Source: Gillisia lutea
GTDB taxonomy: Bacteria; Bacteroidota; Bacteroidia; Flavobacteriales; Flavobacteriaceae
Assembly: GCF_021568705.1 (NCBI RefSeq)
Contig: NZ_JAKGTH010000007.1
Location: 62,001 to 126,000 of the forward strand
Reading direction: 5' to 3'
Length of the DNA stretch: 64,000 nt
Under the pieces are notes generated by a model. It was given only the letters and a program-made list of their open reading frames with translations. It was not told where the DNA came from and did no database searches. Shown here piece after piece: positions 8,724-17,207 of the stretch. A program made the position numbers and the translations under genes. How positions within the stretch are numbered: position 1 is the first letter of the stretch; the number at the start of each line of letters is the position of its first letter.

Positions 8724-9413
8724 ATGAAACGATATTTAATTACAGGATTAATGCTTTTAGCGCTATTTGGATGCAGTAGTCCTTCTGATGCAATTAAGAA
8801 TGTAGATGAAGCGAAGGCAAGTTTTTTATCGCTAGGCGATTCATATACAATTGGTGAAAGTGTTGACCAGCAGGAGCGGTGGCCTGTTCAATTAGTTAGC
8901 AGGCTTAACGAAAAGGGCCTTCCTGTCAATGCTCCTAGAATAATAGCAAAAACGGGATGGACCACGGCAAATCTCTTAGATGCTATGGAAGCGAATTTGA
9001 ATGAAGAAAAATTTGATCTGGTTTCAGTGCTTATCGGTGTAAATAATCAGTTTCAAAATAAATCTATTGAGGGGTATGAAGAAGATTTGAGAATTATTTT
9101 CACTCAGGCTATCAGCTATTCTAAATCAGGAAAAGATGGAGTTTTTGTGGTAAGTATCCCTGATTACGGAGTAACTCCTTTTGGAGCTTCAAATGAAGCG
9201 GAAATTAGTAAGGAGATCGAAGAATTTAATACTGTTTGTAAAAGACTGGCAACCGAATTTGAATTAGACTTTTACAATATTACTCCCATTTCAAAAAAAG
9301 CAAAGCAGGATAGAGAACTGGTGGCCCCAGATGGATTGCATCCAAGCGGAAAAATGTACCGTTTATGGGTGGATGAATTTATTGAGAAAGTAGCCGTTAA
9401 ATTACCCAATTAG
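8724..9413 (+). CDS. SGNH/GDSL-type hydrolase lipoprotein
   Basis: This 229-residue esterase-like protein has lipobox LFGC with Cys17, then block I LSLGDSYTIGE with nucleophile Ser40, block III GVNNQF supplying the Asn, and block V APDGLHPSG with Asp203 and His206. This completes the SGNH catalytic set. It probably deacylates a lipid, acyl-thioester or acetylated glycan in the periplasm or outer membrane. It is a single gene between the PLP enzyme terminator and DUF2851. Confidence 0.9.
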   Translation: MKRYLITGLMLLALFGCSSPSDAIKNVDEAKASFLSLGDSYTIGESVDQQERWPVQLVSRLNEKGLPVNAPRIIAKTGWTTANLLDAMEANLNEEKFDLVSVLIGVNNQFQNKSIEGYEEDLRIIFTQAISYSKSGKDGVFVVSIPDYGVTPFGASNEAEISKEIEEFNTVCKRLATEFELDFYNITPISKKAKQDRELVAPDGLHPSGKMYRLWVDEFIEKVAVKLPN

Positions 9414-9508
9414 CCACCTATTTAATTTTGGTAATAACAATGCGTTATCCGTTCATTTATAGTTTGTTGGGATGTTTTTTGTAACGGGAATTTTTCTACT
9501 TTCATGCA

Positions 9509-10792
9509 ATGCAGGAGGATTTCTTACACTACATCTGGAAATTCAAAAAATTTGATTTTGGCAATGCTCAAACAGTATCTTCATTGCCCGTTGTTATTTT
9601 AGACTCAGGAATACATAATTTTAATTCCGGCCCCGATTTCTTCAATTCCCGAATTAGAATTGGGGAACAGTTATGGGCAGGAAATGTGGAAATTCATTTG
9701 AGATCTTCTGATTGGTATTTGCATAATCATGAAATAGATGCAGCTTATGACAATGTGATATTACACGTGGTTTGGGAGCATGATCTGGAGGTGTTTAGGA
9801 ATGATAATTCTGTGATACCTACACTTGAATTAAGAAATCTAGTTTTAGAGAATTGTCTGGAAAATTACAGGAAGTTGCTATTGGTCACTCCTAAAAAGTG
9901 GATCAACTGTGAAAACGATTTTCCGCATTTTAATGATTTTGACCTCGATAATTGGTTAGAGCGCTTGTACTTGGAGCGGCTTCAGGAAAAATCTCATCTT
10001 ATTTTCGATATGCTTGAAAAGTCAGGTAACAACTGGGAGGAAGTGCTGTTTAAAATGATCGCCAAAAATTTTGGGCTTAATGTGAATGGTAGTGCGTTTT
10101 TAAGCATGGCTCAAAGTTTTGATTTTAAGATCATGCAAAAATGTGGAAGTTCCAATTTTAAACTGGAGGCACTCTTTTTTGGACAGATTGGCTTGCTTCA
10201 AAATGATACAGAAGATAGCTATTTACAACAACTTCAAAAGGAATATATGTTTTTGAGAAATAAATATAAGTTGCAGAATACGCATGTAGAAGCAGCCAAA
10301 TACTTCCGCCTGCGGCCCGATAATTTCCCGAGTATTCGCCTTTCTCAATTAGCCAGTTTATATTGTAAGATTCCTAAACTGTTTTCAGAAATAATTTCCT
10401 TAAAGACCCCAGCACTTATATATAAGATACTGGAGGTAGAAACATCTAAATATTGGAAATCACACTATAGTTTTGGGAAAAGGCATTCTGAACGATCAAA
10501 AAAGTTAAGCAGGAGTTTTATTGACCTGCTTATAATAAACACTATTGCTCCTTTGCAATTTTGTTATTTGCAAAAAACGGGAAGAGGAGATGTATCCGAA
10601 ATTCTTAATTTAATGGAGGAAATTAGTGCTGAAAAGAATACAATTATTGAAGCCTTTGATAAACTTCGTCCAAATACAGCAGGTAGTTCTTTGAAATCTC
10701 AGGCGCTACTCCATTTAAAACATGAATATTGCGATAAAAATGCCTGTTTGAGTTGTAATTTAGGTAGTAAGCTCTTGCAGGGAACAATTTAA
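9509..10792 (+). CDS. DUF2851 family protein
   Basis: This 427-residue cytoplasmic protein matches the Bacteroidota DUF2851 family, recognisable from its N-terminal block (MQEDFLHYIWKF, FNSGPDFFNSRIRIG, WAGNVEIHLRSSDWY, DNVILHVVWEHD). The conserved Asp, Glu and His residues in that block look nuclease-like, but this is inference and no activity is established. The C-terminal part is helical and ends with a cysteine group (CDKNACLSCNLG). The PspC-like gene follows after 20 bases. Confidence 0.85.
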   Translation: MQEDFLHYIWKFKKFDFGNAQTVSSLPVVILDSGIHNFNSGPDFFNSRIRIGEQLWAGNVEIHLRSSDWYLHNHEIDAAYDNVILHVVWEHDLEVFRNDNSVIPTLELRNLVLENCLENYRKLLLVTPKKWINCENDFPHFNDFDLDNWLERLYLERLQEKSHLIFDMLEKSGNNWEEVLFKMIAKNFGLNVNGSAFLSMAQSFDFKIMQKCGSSNFKLEALFFGQIGLLQNDTEDSYLQQLQKEYMFLRNKYKLQNTHVEAAKYFRLRPDNFPSIRLSQLASLYCKIPKLFSEIISLKTPALIYKILEVETSKYWKSHYSFGKRHSERSKKLSRSFIDLLIINTIAPLQFCYLQKTGRGDVSEILNLMEEISAEKNTIIEAFDKLRPNTAGSSLKSQALLHLKHEYCDKNACLSCNLGSKLLQGTI

Positions 10793-10808
10793 TATTTTTA
10801 TATATTTG
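10775..10808 (+). promoter_or_regulatory. Flavobacterial promoter, TTG-N23-TATATTTG, for the PspC-like gene
   Basis: TATATTTG at 10801-10808 lies four bases before the ATG at 10813, and a TTG sits 23 bases upstream, inside the end of the DUF2851 gene. The transcript start predicted at about 10812 makes this another near-leaderless mRNA. Confidence 0.6.
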
Positions 10809-10812
10809 AAAC

Positions 10813-11043
10813 ATGTTAAAGCTAGTATACGCTATAAGGCACTATTTTGAAAGGAACGGTTTTTACGTGTCCTCTCGTTTGGCCGATAAATTGGGGATAA
10901 GAGCCAAAAGTATTCGGCTTTTCTTTATCTACTTATCTTTTGCAACCTTGGGAGTGGGCTTTGGTTTATATCTTACTCTTGCATTCTGGTTGAGAATTAA
11001 GGACATGATCTACACAAAGCGAACTTCTGTTTTCGATCTTTAA
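10813..11043 (+). CDS. Small PspC-domain membrane protein
   Basis: This 76-residue protein consists of a single PspC-like domain: a basic N-terminal part (NGFYVSSRLADKLGIRAKSIRLFF) followed by one hydrophobic segment (about residues 36-58). PspC domains are membrane-associated elements of envelope stress systems, but no partner is encoded nearby. It could be co-transcribed with DUF2851, although the well-placed -7 box suggests its own promoter. Confidence 0.75.
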   Translation: MLKLVYAIRHYFERNGFYVSSRLADKLGIRAKSIRLFFIYLSFATLGVGFGLYLTLAFWLRIKDMIYTKRTSVFDL

Positions 11044-11214
11044 AGTTGCCTATCTGTGAATCTTATTTCTGAATCAGAAAGAATAACAAGCATTCTCTGA
11101 AAGAATGTTTAGTATATCTTTAACATTTAACTTGTAAAAATTTGAAAAAGCCTATTTTTTTAGTTTCTTGCTGAGCTGAAAAAATAACCTTCAACTAACA
11201 ATTAAAATTAATTT

Positions 11215-13287
11215 ATGAGAAAGTACTTACTTTCATTGTTCTTTACATTTTCAATAGTTTCATTATTCGCTCAAGAGCTGGATGTTAAAGCTGATATTGG
11301 GAACCCTTCCAACTTAATTAACGATGGCTTTATCGATCTTCAGGTCTCTGGCGGGACTCCCCCTTATACATACAAATGGTCTAATCAGTCTACTTCTTTA
11401 AAGTCTGAAAGAGCAGAAGGTTTAGTAGAAGGAATACCTTATGCTGTTGTTATTACCGATAGTCAGGGCGAATCTACAACAAGGTCTTATAAAATTGATG
11501 CAGAAGCCATCACTGAACATTTTAACGGAACATTTGCTCCTATAGTTTCTAGTATGGGGTCTATCTTATTCTGGGATCCATTCTCTGCAATTGGAGTGTA
11601 TGATCCTGTAGTGTATGCCGATGTGAAAAATGTTTCTACCCCGGGATGGACTACAGATACTGAGGATAGATTTGTTTTAAAACAATGGGTTGTAAAAGAA
11701 GGAACTAAAGTTAAAAAAGGTGATCTAATTGCGGTAGTTTCTTCAGACAAAGGGGAAGATCTTAATACTTATGCCCCTGCGAACGGTACGCTTAAATATC
11801 TTGCCAAGCAAGGTGAAGTGATCTATAACTCTGAGAATGTTGAAGATGTTATTGAAGCAGGAGCGCACAATTTAGCTCAGATAGAATACGACGAAAAAAT
11901 TCCATTAACTCACCCTAACGGAGATCCTCAAACCAAGGATATTCCATTTATTGTAGTGTGGTTATTATTGGGAGCATTGTTCTTTACATTTAGAATGGGC
12001 TTCATAAACTTACGTGGGTTCAAACATTCTCTTGAATTAGCACGTGGGAAATATGATGATCCGGATGCTCCAGGGCAGGTAACGCATTTCCAGGCCTTGG
12101 CTACCGCAGTTTCAGGAACTGTAGGTTTAGGAAATATTGCAAGGGTTGCTGTAGCGATCTCTTTAGGGGGTGCAGGAGCTACTTTCTGGATGATTGTTGC
12201 TGGTTTACTGGGGATGTCTTCAAAATTTGTAGAATGTACTTTAGGTGTGAAATACAGATTTATCAATAGTGAAGGTCGTGTATTTGGAGGACCAATGAAC
12301 TATTTGAGATATGGTCTTGAAAAGAGAAATCAGAAAGGGCTAGGTAAAGTACTGGCGGGATTATTTGCTGTGTTAGCAATAGGGGCTTCTTTTGGAGGAG
12401 GTAACATGTTCCAGGCTAACCAGTCTTTCGAACAATTACAAGGGCAATTTCCATTTCTTGTTGGAAACGGATTCTTATTCGGGATAGTTACTGCTGTTTT
12501 AGTTGGTATCGTGATTATTGGAGGTATTAATAGTATTGCTAAAGTAACAGGGAGAATCGTGCCACTAATGGCTGGAATCTATATCTTGGCTTGTTTGGCA
12601 GTAGTGTTTATTAATATAGACAATATAGGACCAGCTTTTACGGCGATCTTTGATGGGGCTTTTAGTCCGAGCGCTTTAAAAGGGGGTGTCATAGGGGTGT
12701 TAATAGTAGGTTTCCAACGTGCAGCATTCTCGAATGAAGCTGGGGTTGGGTCTGCAGCCATTGCGCATAGTGCTGCTAAAACGAATCATCCACCTTCTGA
12801 AGGTTTTGTAGCTTTATTAGAGCCTTTTATTGATACGGTAGTAGTTTGTACTCTTACCGCTTTGGTTTTGATCTTTACAGGGAAGCACGAAGTTAATGGA
12901 ATTGCCGGAGCGCAGTTGACATCTGATGCTTTTGGAAGTGTGATCTCTTGGTTCCCATATGTATTAGCAGCTGCTGTTTTCTTATTTGCATTCTCTACAA
13001 TGATCTCGTGGTCATATTACGGAATGAGAGCTTGGACTTATTTGTTTGGAAAGAGCAAGAAAACTGAAATGATATATAAAGCTTTGTTCCTTGTGTTTGT
13101 TGTTGTTGGGGCCTCAGTAAGTTTAGGAGCTGTATTAGACTTTTCCGATATGATGATTCTGGCGATGTCTTTCCCTAACATTATTGGTCTTTACATAATG
13201 TCTGGTGAAGTGAGAACCGATCTACGTGATTATATGAGAAAATTAAAAGCAGGAGAATTGTTTAAAAAACAAGCTCAGGCTCGCTAA
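11215..13287 (+). CDS. AGCS sodium:alanine symporter with periplasmic SprB-like and lipoyl-like domains
   Basis: This 690-residue protein has an unusual plan. Residues 1-20 form a signal peptide ending in LFAQ. Residues 22-95 resemble an SprB/PKD-like repeat ([12 protein letters not shown]). Residues about 150-215 resemble a biotinyl/lipoyl domain, with Lys179 in SSDKGED at the usual modified-lysine turn and a mirrored half [10 protein letters not shown]. From about residue 245 the AGCS symporter core follows, with [19 protein letters not shown] and about ten membrane helices. Plain AGCS proteins have about 450-550 residues. It probably imports alanine or glycine with sodium; the N-terminal domains would face the periplasm. 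Confidence 0.88.
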   Translation: MRKYLLSLFFTFSIVSLFAQELDVKADIGNPSNLINDGFIDLQVSGGTPPYTYKWSNQSTSLKSERAEGLVEGIPYAVVITDSQGESTTRSYKIDAEAITEHFNGTFAPIVSSMGSILFWDPFSAIGVYDPVVYADVKNVSTPGWTTDTEDRFVLKQWVVKEGTKVKKGDLIAVVSSDKGEDLNTYAPANGTLKYLAKQGEVIYNSENVEDVIEAGAHNLAQIEYDEKIPLTHPNGDPQTKDIPFIVVWLLLGALFFTFRMGFINLRGFKHSLELARGKYDDPDAPGQVTHFQALATAVSGTVGLGNIARVAVAISLGGAGATFWMIVAGLLGMSSKFVECTLGVKYRFINSEGRVFGGPMNYLRYGLEKRNQKGLGKVLAGLFAVLAIGASFGGGNMFQANQSFEQLQGQFPFLVGNGFLFGIVTAVLVGIVIIGGINSIAKVTGRIVPLMAGIYILACLAVVFINIDNIGPAFTAIFDGAFSPSALKGGVIGVLIVGFQRAAFSNEAGVGSAAIAHSAAKTNHPPSEGFVALLEPFIDTVVVCTLTALVLIFTGKHEVNGIAGAQLTSDAFGSVISWFPYVLAAAVFLFAFSTMISWSYYGMRAWTYLFGKSKKTEMIYKALFLVFVVVGASVSLGAVLDFSDMMILAMSFPNIIGLYIMSGEVRTDLRDYMRKLKAGELFKKQAQAR

Positions 13288-13300
13288 TGAATTGAAATAA

Positions 13301-14191
13301 ATGAAAAATCTTAAATCCCATTTTGTTTTCTCTAGAAGTGAACAAAATGGGATTTTTTTATTGGTAGCTATTATAGTGCTCCTTCAATTGGTATATTTCT
13401 TTGTTGATTTTGAATCTGGTAAAACAACCAGTAGCCTTTCCAATGCTAGTCTGCAGAAGTTTCAATCTCAGGTAGATTCTTTAAAGTTAGCTGCTGAAGC
13501 TAAAAGAATTCCAGAAATATACCCTTTCAATCCTAACTATATTACCGATTATAAAGGGTATCGCCTTGGAATGTCTGTTGCTGAAATAGATAGATTACTG
13601 GAGTATAGGGCTCATAATAAATGGGTGAATTCAGCTAAGGATTTTCAAATGGTTACAGGTGTTTCCGATTCTTTATTGAATACAATAGCTCCCTTTTTTA
13701 AATTCCCGGAATGGGTTACCCGTAACGAGGTAAGGTCTGGATCCAAGCAAAGTCTATTGAATAATTCAAGTGTTTCTAAAAAAGATATTAATACAGCTAC
13801 TCAAGCTGATTTGATGGAGATTAGAGGAGTAGGAGAGGTGCTTGCTACGAGAATAATTAAATATCGATCAAAAATGGGTGGGTTTATTGATGATATTCAG
13901 CTCAAGGATGTTTATGGGCTTAACAGCCAAGTGCGTTTAGAATTACTTAAAAACTATAGTGTTAAAACTCCACAGCAAATAGAACTGTTAGATATTAATG
14001 AAGCAAGTATTTTGCAGCTGGCTTCAATTCCATATATTGATTATGAGCTGGCTAGAGAAATCGTAGATTATAGGTTACTTCACGAAAAGATTTCCAGCTT
14101 TGAAGAATTGGCAAAAATTAAGGATTTTCCTTCAGAAAAAATAGATAGAATTGCGTTATATTTGACCATAAATAAGAATTTGAAAAAGTAA
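13301..14191 (+). CDS. ComEA-like helix-hairpin-helix membrane protein
   Basis: This 296-residue protein has an N-terminal membrane anchor (about residues 17-37) and repeated helix-hairpin-helix DNA-binding units. One sits at about residues 60-125, one with the ComEA signature DINTATQADLMEIRGVGEVLA at about 160-220, and one starting LLDINEASILQLASIP at about 225-290. Proteins of this type bind DNA outside the membrane during uptake. ATG 13301 is the only usable start, since no other Met precedes the anchor. A 15-bp terminator hairpin lies within codons 5-19, which is odd and could limit expression. The upstream symporter stop is 13 bases away. Confidence 0.85.
   Translation: MKNLKSHFVFSRSEQNGIFLLVAIIVLLQLVYFFVDFESGKTTSSLSNASLQKFQSQVDSLKLAAEAKRIPEIYPFNPNYITDYKGYRLGMSVAEIDRLLEYRAHNKWVNSAKDFQMVTGVSDSLLNTIAPFFKFPEWVTRNEVRSGSKQSLLNNSSVSKKDINTATQADLMEIRGVGEVLATRIIKYRSKMGGFIDDIQLKDVYGLNSQVRLELLKNYSVKTPQQIELLDINEASILQLASIPYIDYELAREIVDYRLLHEKISSFEELAKIKDFPSEKIDRIALYLTINKNLKK
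13313..13359 (+). terminator. Perfect intrinsic-terminator hairpin inside the ComEA-like coding region
   Basis: The arms AAATCCCATTTTGTT (13313-13327) and AACAAAATGGGATTT (13341-13355) pair over 15 bp without mismatch around a 13-base loop, followed by a T-run to 13359. The whole structure is within the ComEA-like open frame, starting 12 bases after its ATG. It would end transcripts of the symporter. Confidence 0.75.
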
Positions 14192-14305
14192 AGAGAGTTT
14201 ATTTCATTATATGATATATAACTAATTGTATATTACTCTTTCAGGGAAAAGCTTTAAAAGTAAGGTTTTCAACATGTCTTAATCAAACTTATAGAATTAA
14301 CTAAT

Positions 14306-15475
14306 ATGAATAATATGTATTTTACAGAAGAGCATGAGCTTTTCAGAAAAAGTTTTCAGGAATTTTTGCAGAAAGAGGTTGTGCCTCATATTGATAAATG
14401 GGAGAAAACAGGTACTATTGAAAGATTTATCTGGGAGAAGTTTGGAGAAATGGGATATTTTGGACTTACCTATCCTGAACAATACGGTGGTTTGAATTTA
14501 GATCTTTTCTATACTGTTATTTTTCTTGAAGAATTACAGAAAATAAATTCAGGTGGATTTGCAGCTGCTATGTGGGCACATTCTTATTTGGCTATGACGC
14601 ATTTAAATACTGAAGGTAGTGAAGTTATAAAGCAAAATTATCTCGCCCCAAGTATTGCGGGTGAAAAAATAGGCTGTCTTTGTATTACCGAGCCTTTTGG
14701 AGGATCTGATGTTGCCGGAATGCGCACTTCGGCTGTTAAAAAAGGCGATAAGTACATTATAAATGGTTCAAAGACCTTTATTACTAATGGTGTTTATGCT
14801 GATTATTTCGTTGTCGCGGCCAAAACCAGTCCCGAAAAGGGAAATAAGGGAATGAGCATATTTCTGGTAGATAAAGATACTCCGGGAATATCTTCAACTA
14901 AGTTGGATAAATTGGGTTGGAGAGCTTCCGATACTGCGGAAATTGCGTTTAATAATGTAGAGATCCCTTTAGAGAACCTGATGGGAGAAGAGGATAAAGG
15001 CTTTTCATATATAATGCAGCACTTTGCTTTGGAGCGTCTTATAATGGGGGTGAATGCCCATGCCCGCGCAGAATATGCGCTGGATTATGCGATTAAATAT
15101 ATGGGAGAGCGTACCGCCTTTGGGAAGACCATTGATAAATTCCAGGCCTTGCGTCATAATGTTGCTGAGATGGCAAGTGAGGTGGAAATGTGTAAAGAGT
15201 TCAATTATTCTATTGTAAAAAGAATGATAAACGGAGTGTATGTAGTAAAAGAGGCAAGTATGTCTAAATTGCTATCTACAAAAATGGCCGATAAAGTTAT
15301 TTACGACTGTTTGCAATTGCTAGGAGGATATGGCTACATGGAAGAATACCCAATGGCCAGATTGCTTAGAGATAGCCGCTTAGGGCCAATTGGGGGTGGT
15401 ACTTCAGAAATCTTACGTGAGATTATAGCTAAAATGGTAATTGATAAAAAAGAGTATAAGCCTGCAGCAGAGTAA
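14306..15475 (+). CDS. Acyl-CoA dehydrogenase
   Basis: This 389-residue flavoenzyme of fatty-acid or branched-chain acyl-CoA oxidation has the FAD/substrate motif CITEPFGGSDVAGM and the C-terminal signature LLGGYGYMEEYPMARLLRDS. The position that holds the catalytic Glu in MCAD-type enzymes (before GTSEI) is Gly here. The Glu in ALERLIMG instead matches the catalytic place of isovaleryl- and long-chain-type enzymes; this assignment is inference. The start could be ATG 14306 or the in-frame ATG at 14315. It appears to be a single gene. Confidence 0.9.
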   Translation: MNNMYFTEEHELFRKSFQEFLQKEVVPHIDKWEKTGTIERFIWEKFGEMGYFGLTYPEQYGGLNLDLFYTVIFLEELQKINSGGFAAAMWAHSYLAMTHLNTEGSEVIKQNYLAPSIAGEKIGCLCITEPFGGSDVAGMRTSAVKKGDKYIINGSKTFITNGVYADYFVVAAKTSPEKGNKGMSIFLVDKDTPGISSTKLDKLGWRASDTAEIAFNNVEIPLENLMGEEDKGFSYIMQHFALERLIMGVNAHARAEYALDYAIKYMGERTAFGKTIDKFQALRHNVAEMASEVEMCKEFNYSIVKRMINGVYVVKEASMSKLLSTKMADKVIYDCLQLLGGYGYMEEYPMARLLRDSRLGPIGGGTSEILREIIAKMVIDKKEYKPAAE

Positions 15476-15530
15476 TTTAGGTTTTGGAAATTATATGAAT
15501 AAATAAATTAAATATTATTTTAAATAAAGG

Positions 15531-15560
15531 TTGCAGGGTAATTGAATTGAATTATCTTTG
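15531..15560 (+). promoter_or_regulatory. Flavobacterial promoter, TTG-N19-TATCTTTG, for rpsU
   Basis: TTG at 15531-15533 and TATCTTTG at 15553-15560 match the consensus exactly with 19 bases between. The predicted start is near 15564, giving a leader of about 28 bases that contains the SD at 15579-15586. Confidence 0.75.
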
Positions 15561-15578
15561 CACCTCAATTCTAAAGAG

Positions 15579-15586
15579 AGGAGGTG
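15579..15586 (+). promoter_or_regulatory. Strong Shine-Dalgarno sequence AGGAGGTG before rpsU
   Basis: AGGAGGTG at 15579-15586 is fully complementary to the 16S 3' end core CACCTCCT and sits five bases before ATG 15592. It decides the start of rpsU and is exceptional here: tuf, rplK, rpoC and most other genes show only A/T-rich sequence at that place. Confidence 0.85.
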
Positions 15587-15591
15587 ACACT

Positions 15592-15786
15592 ATGTTAATT
15601 ATACCAGTTAAAGACGGAGAAAATATCGATAGAGCGCTAAAGCGTTTTAAAAGAAAATTTGACAGAACAGGGACCATGCGTCAGTTGAGAAGCAGACAAG
15701 CGTTTTCTAAACCTTCTGTAGAGCGTAGAGCTCAAGTTCAGAAAGCTCAATACATTCAGCACTTAAGAGATCAGGAAGAAATTTAA
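15592..15786 (+). CDS. rpsU: 30S ribosomal protein bS21
   Basis: This 64-residue basic protein has the bS21 pattern (IPVKDGENIDRALKRFKRKF, then an Arg/Gln-rich helix). An upstream in-frame TTG at 15547 is rejected because the ATG at 15592 has a full SD and a family-typical N-terminus. In Bacteroidota bS21 helps hide the anti-SD of the ribosome. The SD on its own mRNA therefore suggests autoregulation: ribosomes lacking bS21 would preferentially translate rpsU. xerC and hpf lie downstream. Confidence 0.93.
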   Translation: MLIIPVKDGENIDRALKRFKRKFDRTGTMRQLRSRQAFSKPSVERRAQVQKAQYIQHLRDQEEI

Positions 15787-15909
15787 ATCTCTTCAATAAG
15801 GCATTCTTAAGTGTCTCAATTGAAATGATTTTTGACCCTGTCGGAAATTTAGATTTTTCTTAAAGTCTATAACTCCAAAATAATCCTTTTTATAAGGATG
15901 TAATAAGAT

Positions 15910-15960
15910 ACTGTTGGTAGATCAAAGTTTTATAACTTTGTTTTTACCAACAGTTTTTTT
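15910..15960 (+). terminator. Nested hairpin terminator after rpsU, ending at the xerC start codon
   Basis: Outer arms ACTGTTGGTA (15910-15919) and TACCAACAGT (15945-15954) pair over 10 bp. Inner arms CAAAGTT (15923-15929) and AACTTTG (15934-15940) pair over 7 bp. A T-run to 15960 follows, and the xerC ATG begins at 15961. Confidence 0.75.
15914..15940 (+). promoter_or_regulatory. Putative xerC promoter inside the terminator hairpin
   Basis: TTG at 15914-15916 and TAACTTTG at 15933-15940 are 16 bases apart, one short of the usual range. A transcript starting at about 15944 would contain only the 3' arm of the hairpin and could not form the terminator. Confidence 0.5.
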
Positions 15961-16848
15961 ATGTCTGTAAATTCCTTTCTAGATTATCTTCTGCTTGAGA
16001 AAAAGTATTCTCCTAATACCGTAAATGCGTATAAGGCAGATTTAAGTGCCTTTATTTTATTTCTGGGAGAGGAAGTAAAGGAGGGTGATCTTGCCTCGAT
16101 TTCATATTCTGAAATAAGAAATTGGATAGTTGTTCTGGTGAACTCCGGAATAAGTAATAGGAGTGTAAATAGGAAGGTCGCTTCTTTAAAGGCGTACTAT
16201 AAATTCTTACTTCGAACGGGGCAGATTCAATCGAATCCTCTTGCTTCGCATAAAGCTTTGAAGACCAAAAAAAGTGTTCAGATTCCTTTTTCTGAAAAAG
16301 AGGTGTCGTCGGTACTGGCGGCTTTGCAGCCTTTAGACTTCAAAACATCCAGAGATTTAGCTATTATAATGCTTTTTTATGCCACGGGGATGCGTCGGGC
16401 AGAGTTGGTAGGTTTAAAGCTTCAAGATCTTGATATGTCTAATAGGATGCTTAAGGTGTTGGGGAAAAGAAATAAAGAAAGATTGTTGCCGTTATTAGAT
16501 GAAGTGTGTGATGTGTTAGCCGGATATTTGATTTATAGGAAAGAGAAGGCTAGAGAAGGTGATGCATTTTTGTTTATAACTGAAAAGGGCGATAAAATAT
16601 ATGAAACTCTTGTTTATAGGATTATAAATAATTACTTTAGTGAAGCATCCAGTAAGGTGAAGACGAGCCCTCATATTCTAAGGCATTCCTTCGCTACTCA
16701 TTTGTTGAGTCATGGTGCAGATTTAAATGCTGTAAAGGAGTTGTTAGGGCATTCCAGTTTGGCAGCAACTCAGGTTTATACACATAATAGTATTTCAGAG
16801 CTAGGTAAAGTATATAGAAATGCGCACCCTCGCCAAACAAAGCATTGA
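15961..16848 (+). CDS. xerC: Tyrosine recombinase XerC
   Basis: This 295-residue site-specific recombinase has an N-terminal SAM-like core-binding domain (about residues 1-85) and a C-terminal catalytic domain. The catalytic set is Arg145 (ATGMRRAEL), Lys169 (VLGKRNKE), His238 and Arg241 (PHILRHSFATH), His264 (LLGHSS) and nucleophile Tyr273 (TQVYTH). The length fits chromosome-dimer resolvases acting at dif; no element-type flanking genes are present. hpf follows after 34 bases and is probably co-transcribed. The ATG directly follows the T-run of a terminator-like hairpin. Confidence 0.93.
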   Translation: MSVNSFLDYLLLEKKYSPNTVNAYKADLSAFILFLGEEVKEGDLASISYSEIRNWIVVLVNSGISNRSVNRKVASLKAYYKFLLRTGQIQSNPLASHKALKTKKSVQIPFSEKEVSSVLAALQPLDFKTSRDLAIIMLFYATGMRRAELVGLKLQDLDMSNRMLKVLGKRNKERLLPLLDEVCDVLAGYLIYRKEKAREGDAFLFITEKGDKIYETLVYRIINNYFSEASSKVKTSPHILRHSFATHLLSHGADLNAVKELLGHSSLAATQVYTHNSISELGKVYRNAHPRQTKH

Positions 16849-16882
16849 CCATAATTTATTGTTTAATTAAATTTTTTAGGAG

Positions 16883-17185
16883 ATGAAAGTAAATGTGCAA
16901 TCAGTAAATTTTAATGCAGACCAGAAATTAATAGATTTTATTCAGGTTAAATTAGATAAGTTAGAACACTTCTACGATAAGATAATTTTCGCCGATGTTT
17001 TCTTAAAAGTTCAAAATACTAGTGATAAGGCAAATAAAACTACCGAAATTTTATTAAGTATTCCTGGAGGTGAATTAATGGTTAAAAAGACCTGTAAAAA
17101 ATTTGAAGAGTGTGTGGATGAATGTGTTAGCTCTTTACAGCGGCAAATTTTGAAAAAGAAAGAAAAAATGAATGCCCATGTTTAA
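16883..17185 (+). CDS. hpf: Ribosome hibernation-promoting factor, short HPF/RaiA type
   Basis: This 100-residue protein has the beta-alpha fold of HPF/YfiA (MKVNVQSVNFNADQKLIDFI, EILLSIPGGELMVKKTC, FEECVDECVSSLQRQI). It lacks the long C-terminal dimerisation domain, so it is the short form that binds the 30S decoding region in resting cells. An AGGAG touches the ATG directly, which is too close to act as an SD. It closes the rpsU-xerC-hpf run and is followed by a terminator before the tRNA cluster. Confidence 0.9.
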   Translation: MKVNVQSVNFNADQKLIDFIQVKLDKLEHFYDKIIFADVFLKVQNTSDKANKTTEILLSIPGGELMVKKTCKKFEECVDECVSSLQRQILKKKEKMNAHV

Positions 17186-17207
17186 TGATTTTTTTTGCAA
17201 AATTATT

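Noticed and set aside
15547-15591. Longer rpsU frame from an upstream TTG
   Set aside because: The strong SD and the family N-terminus place the start at ATG 15592; the extra residues cover the promoter and leader.
15961-16848. Tyrosine recombinase as sign of an integrated element next to tRNAs
   Set aside because: Length, motifs and the rpsU-xerC-hpf context fit housekeeping XerC. No cargo genes, attachment-site repeats or composition change are visible.
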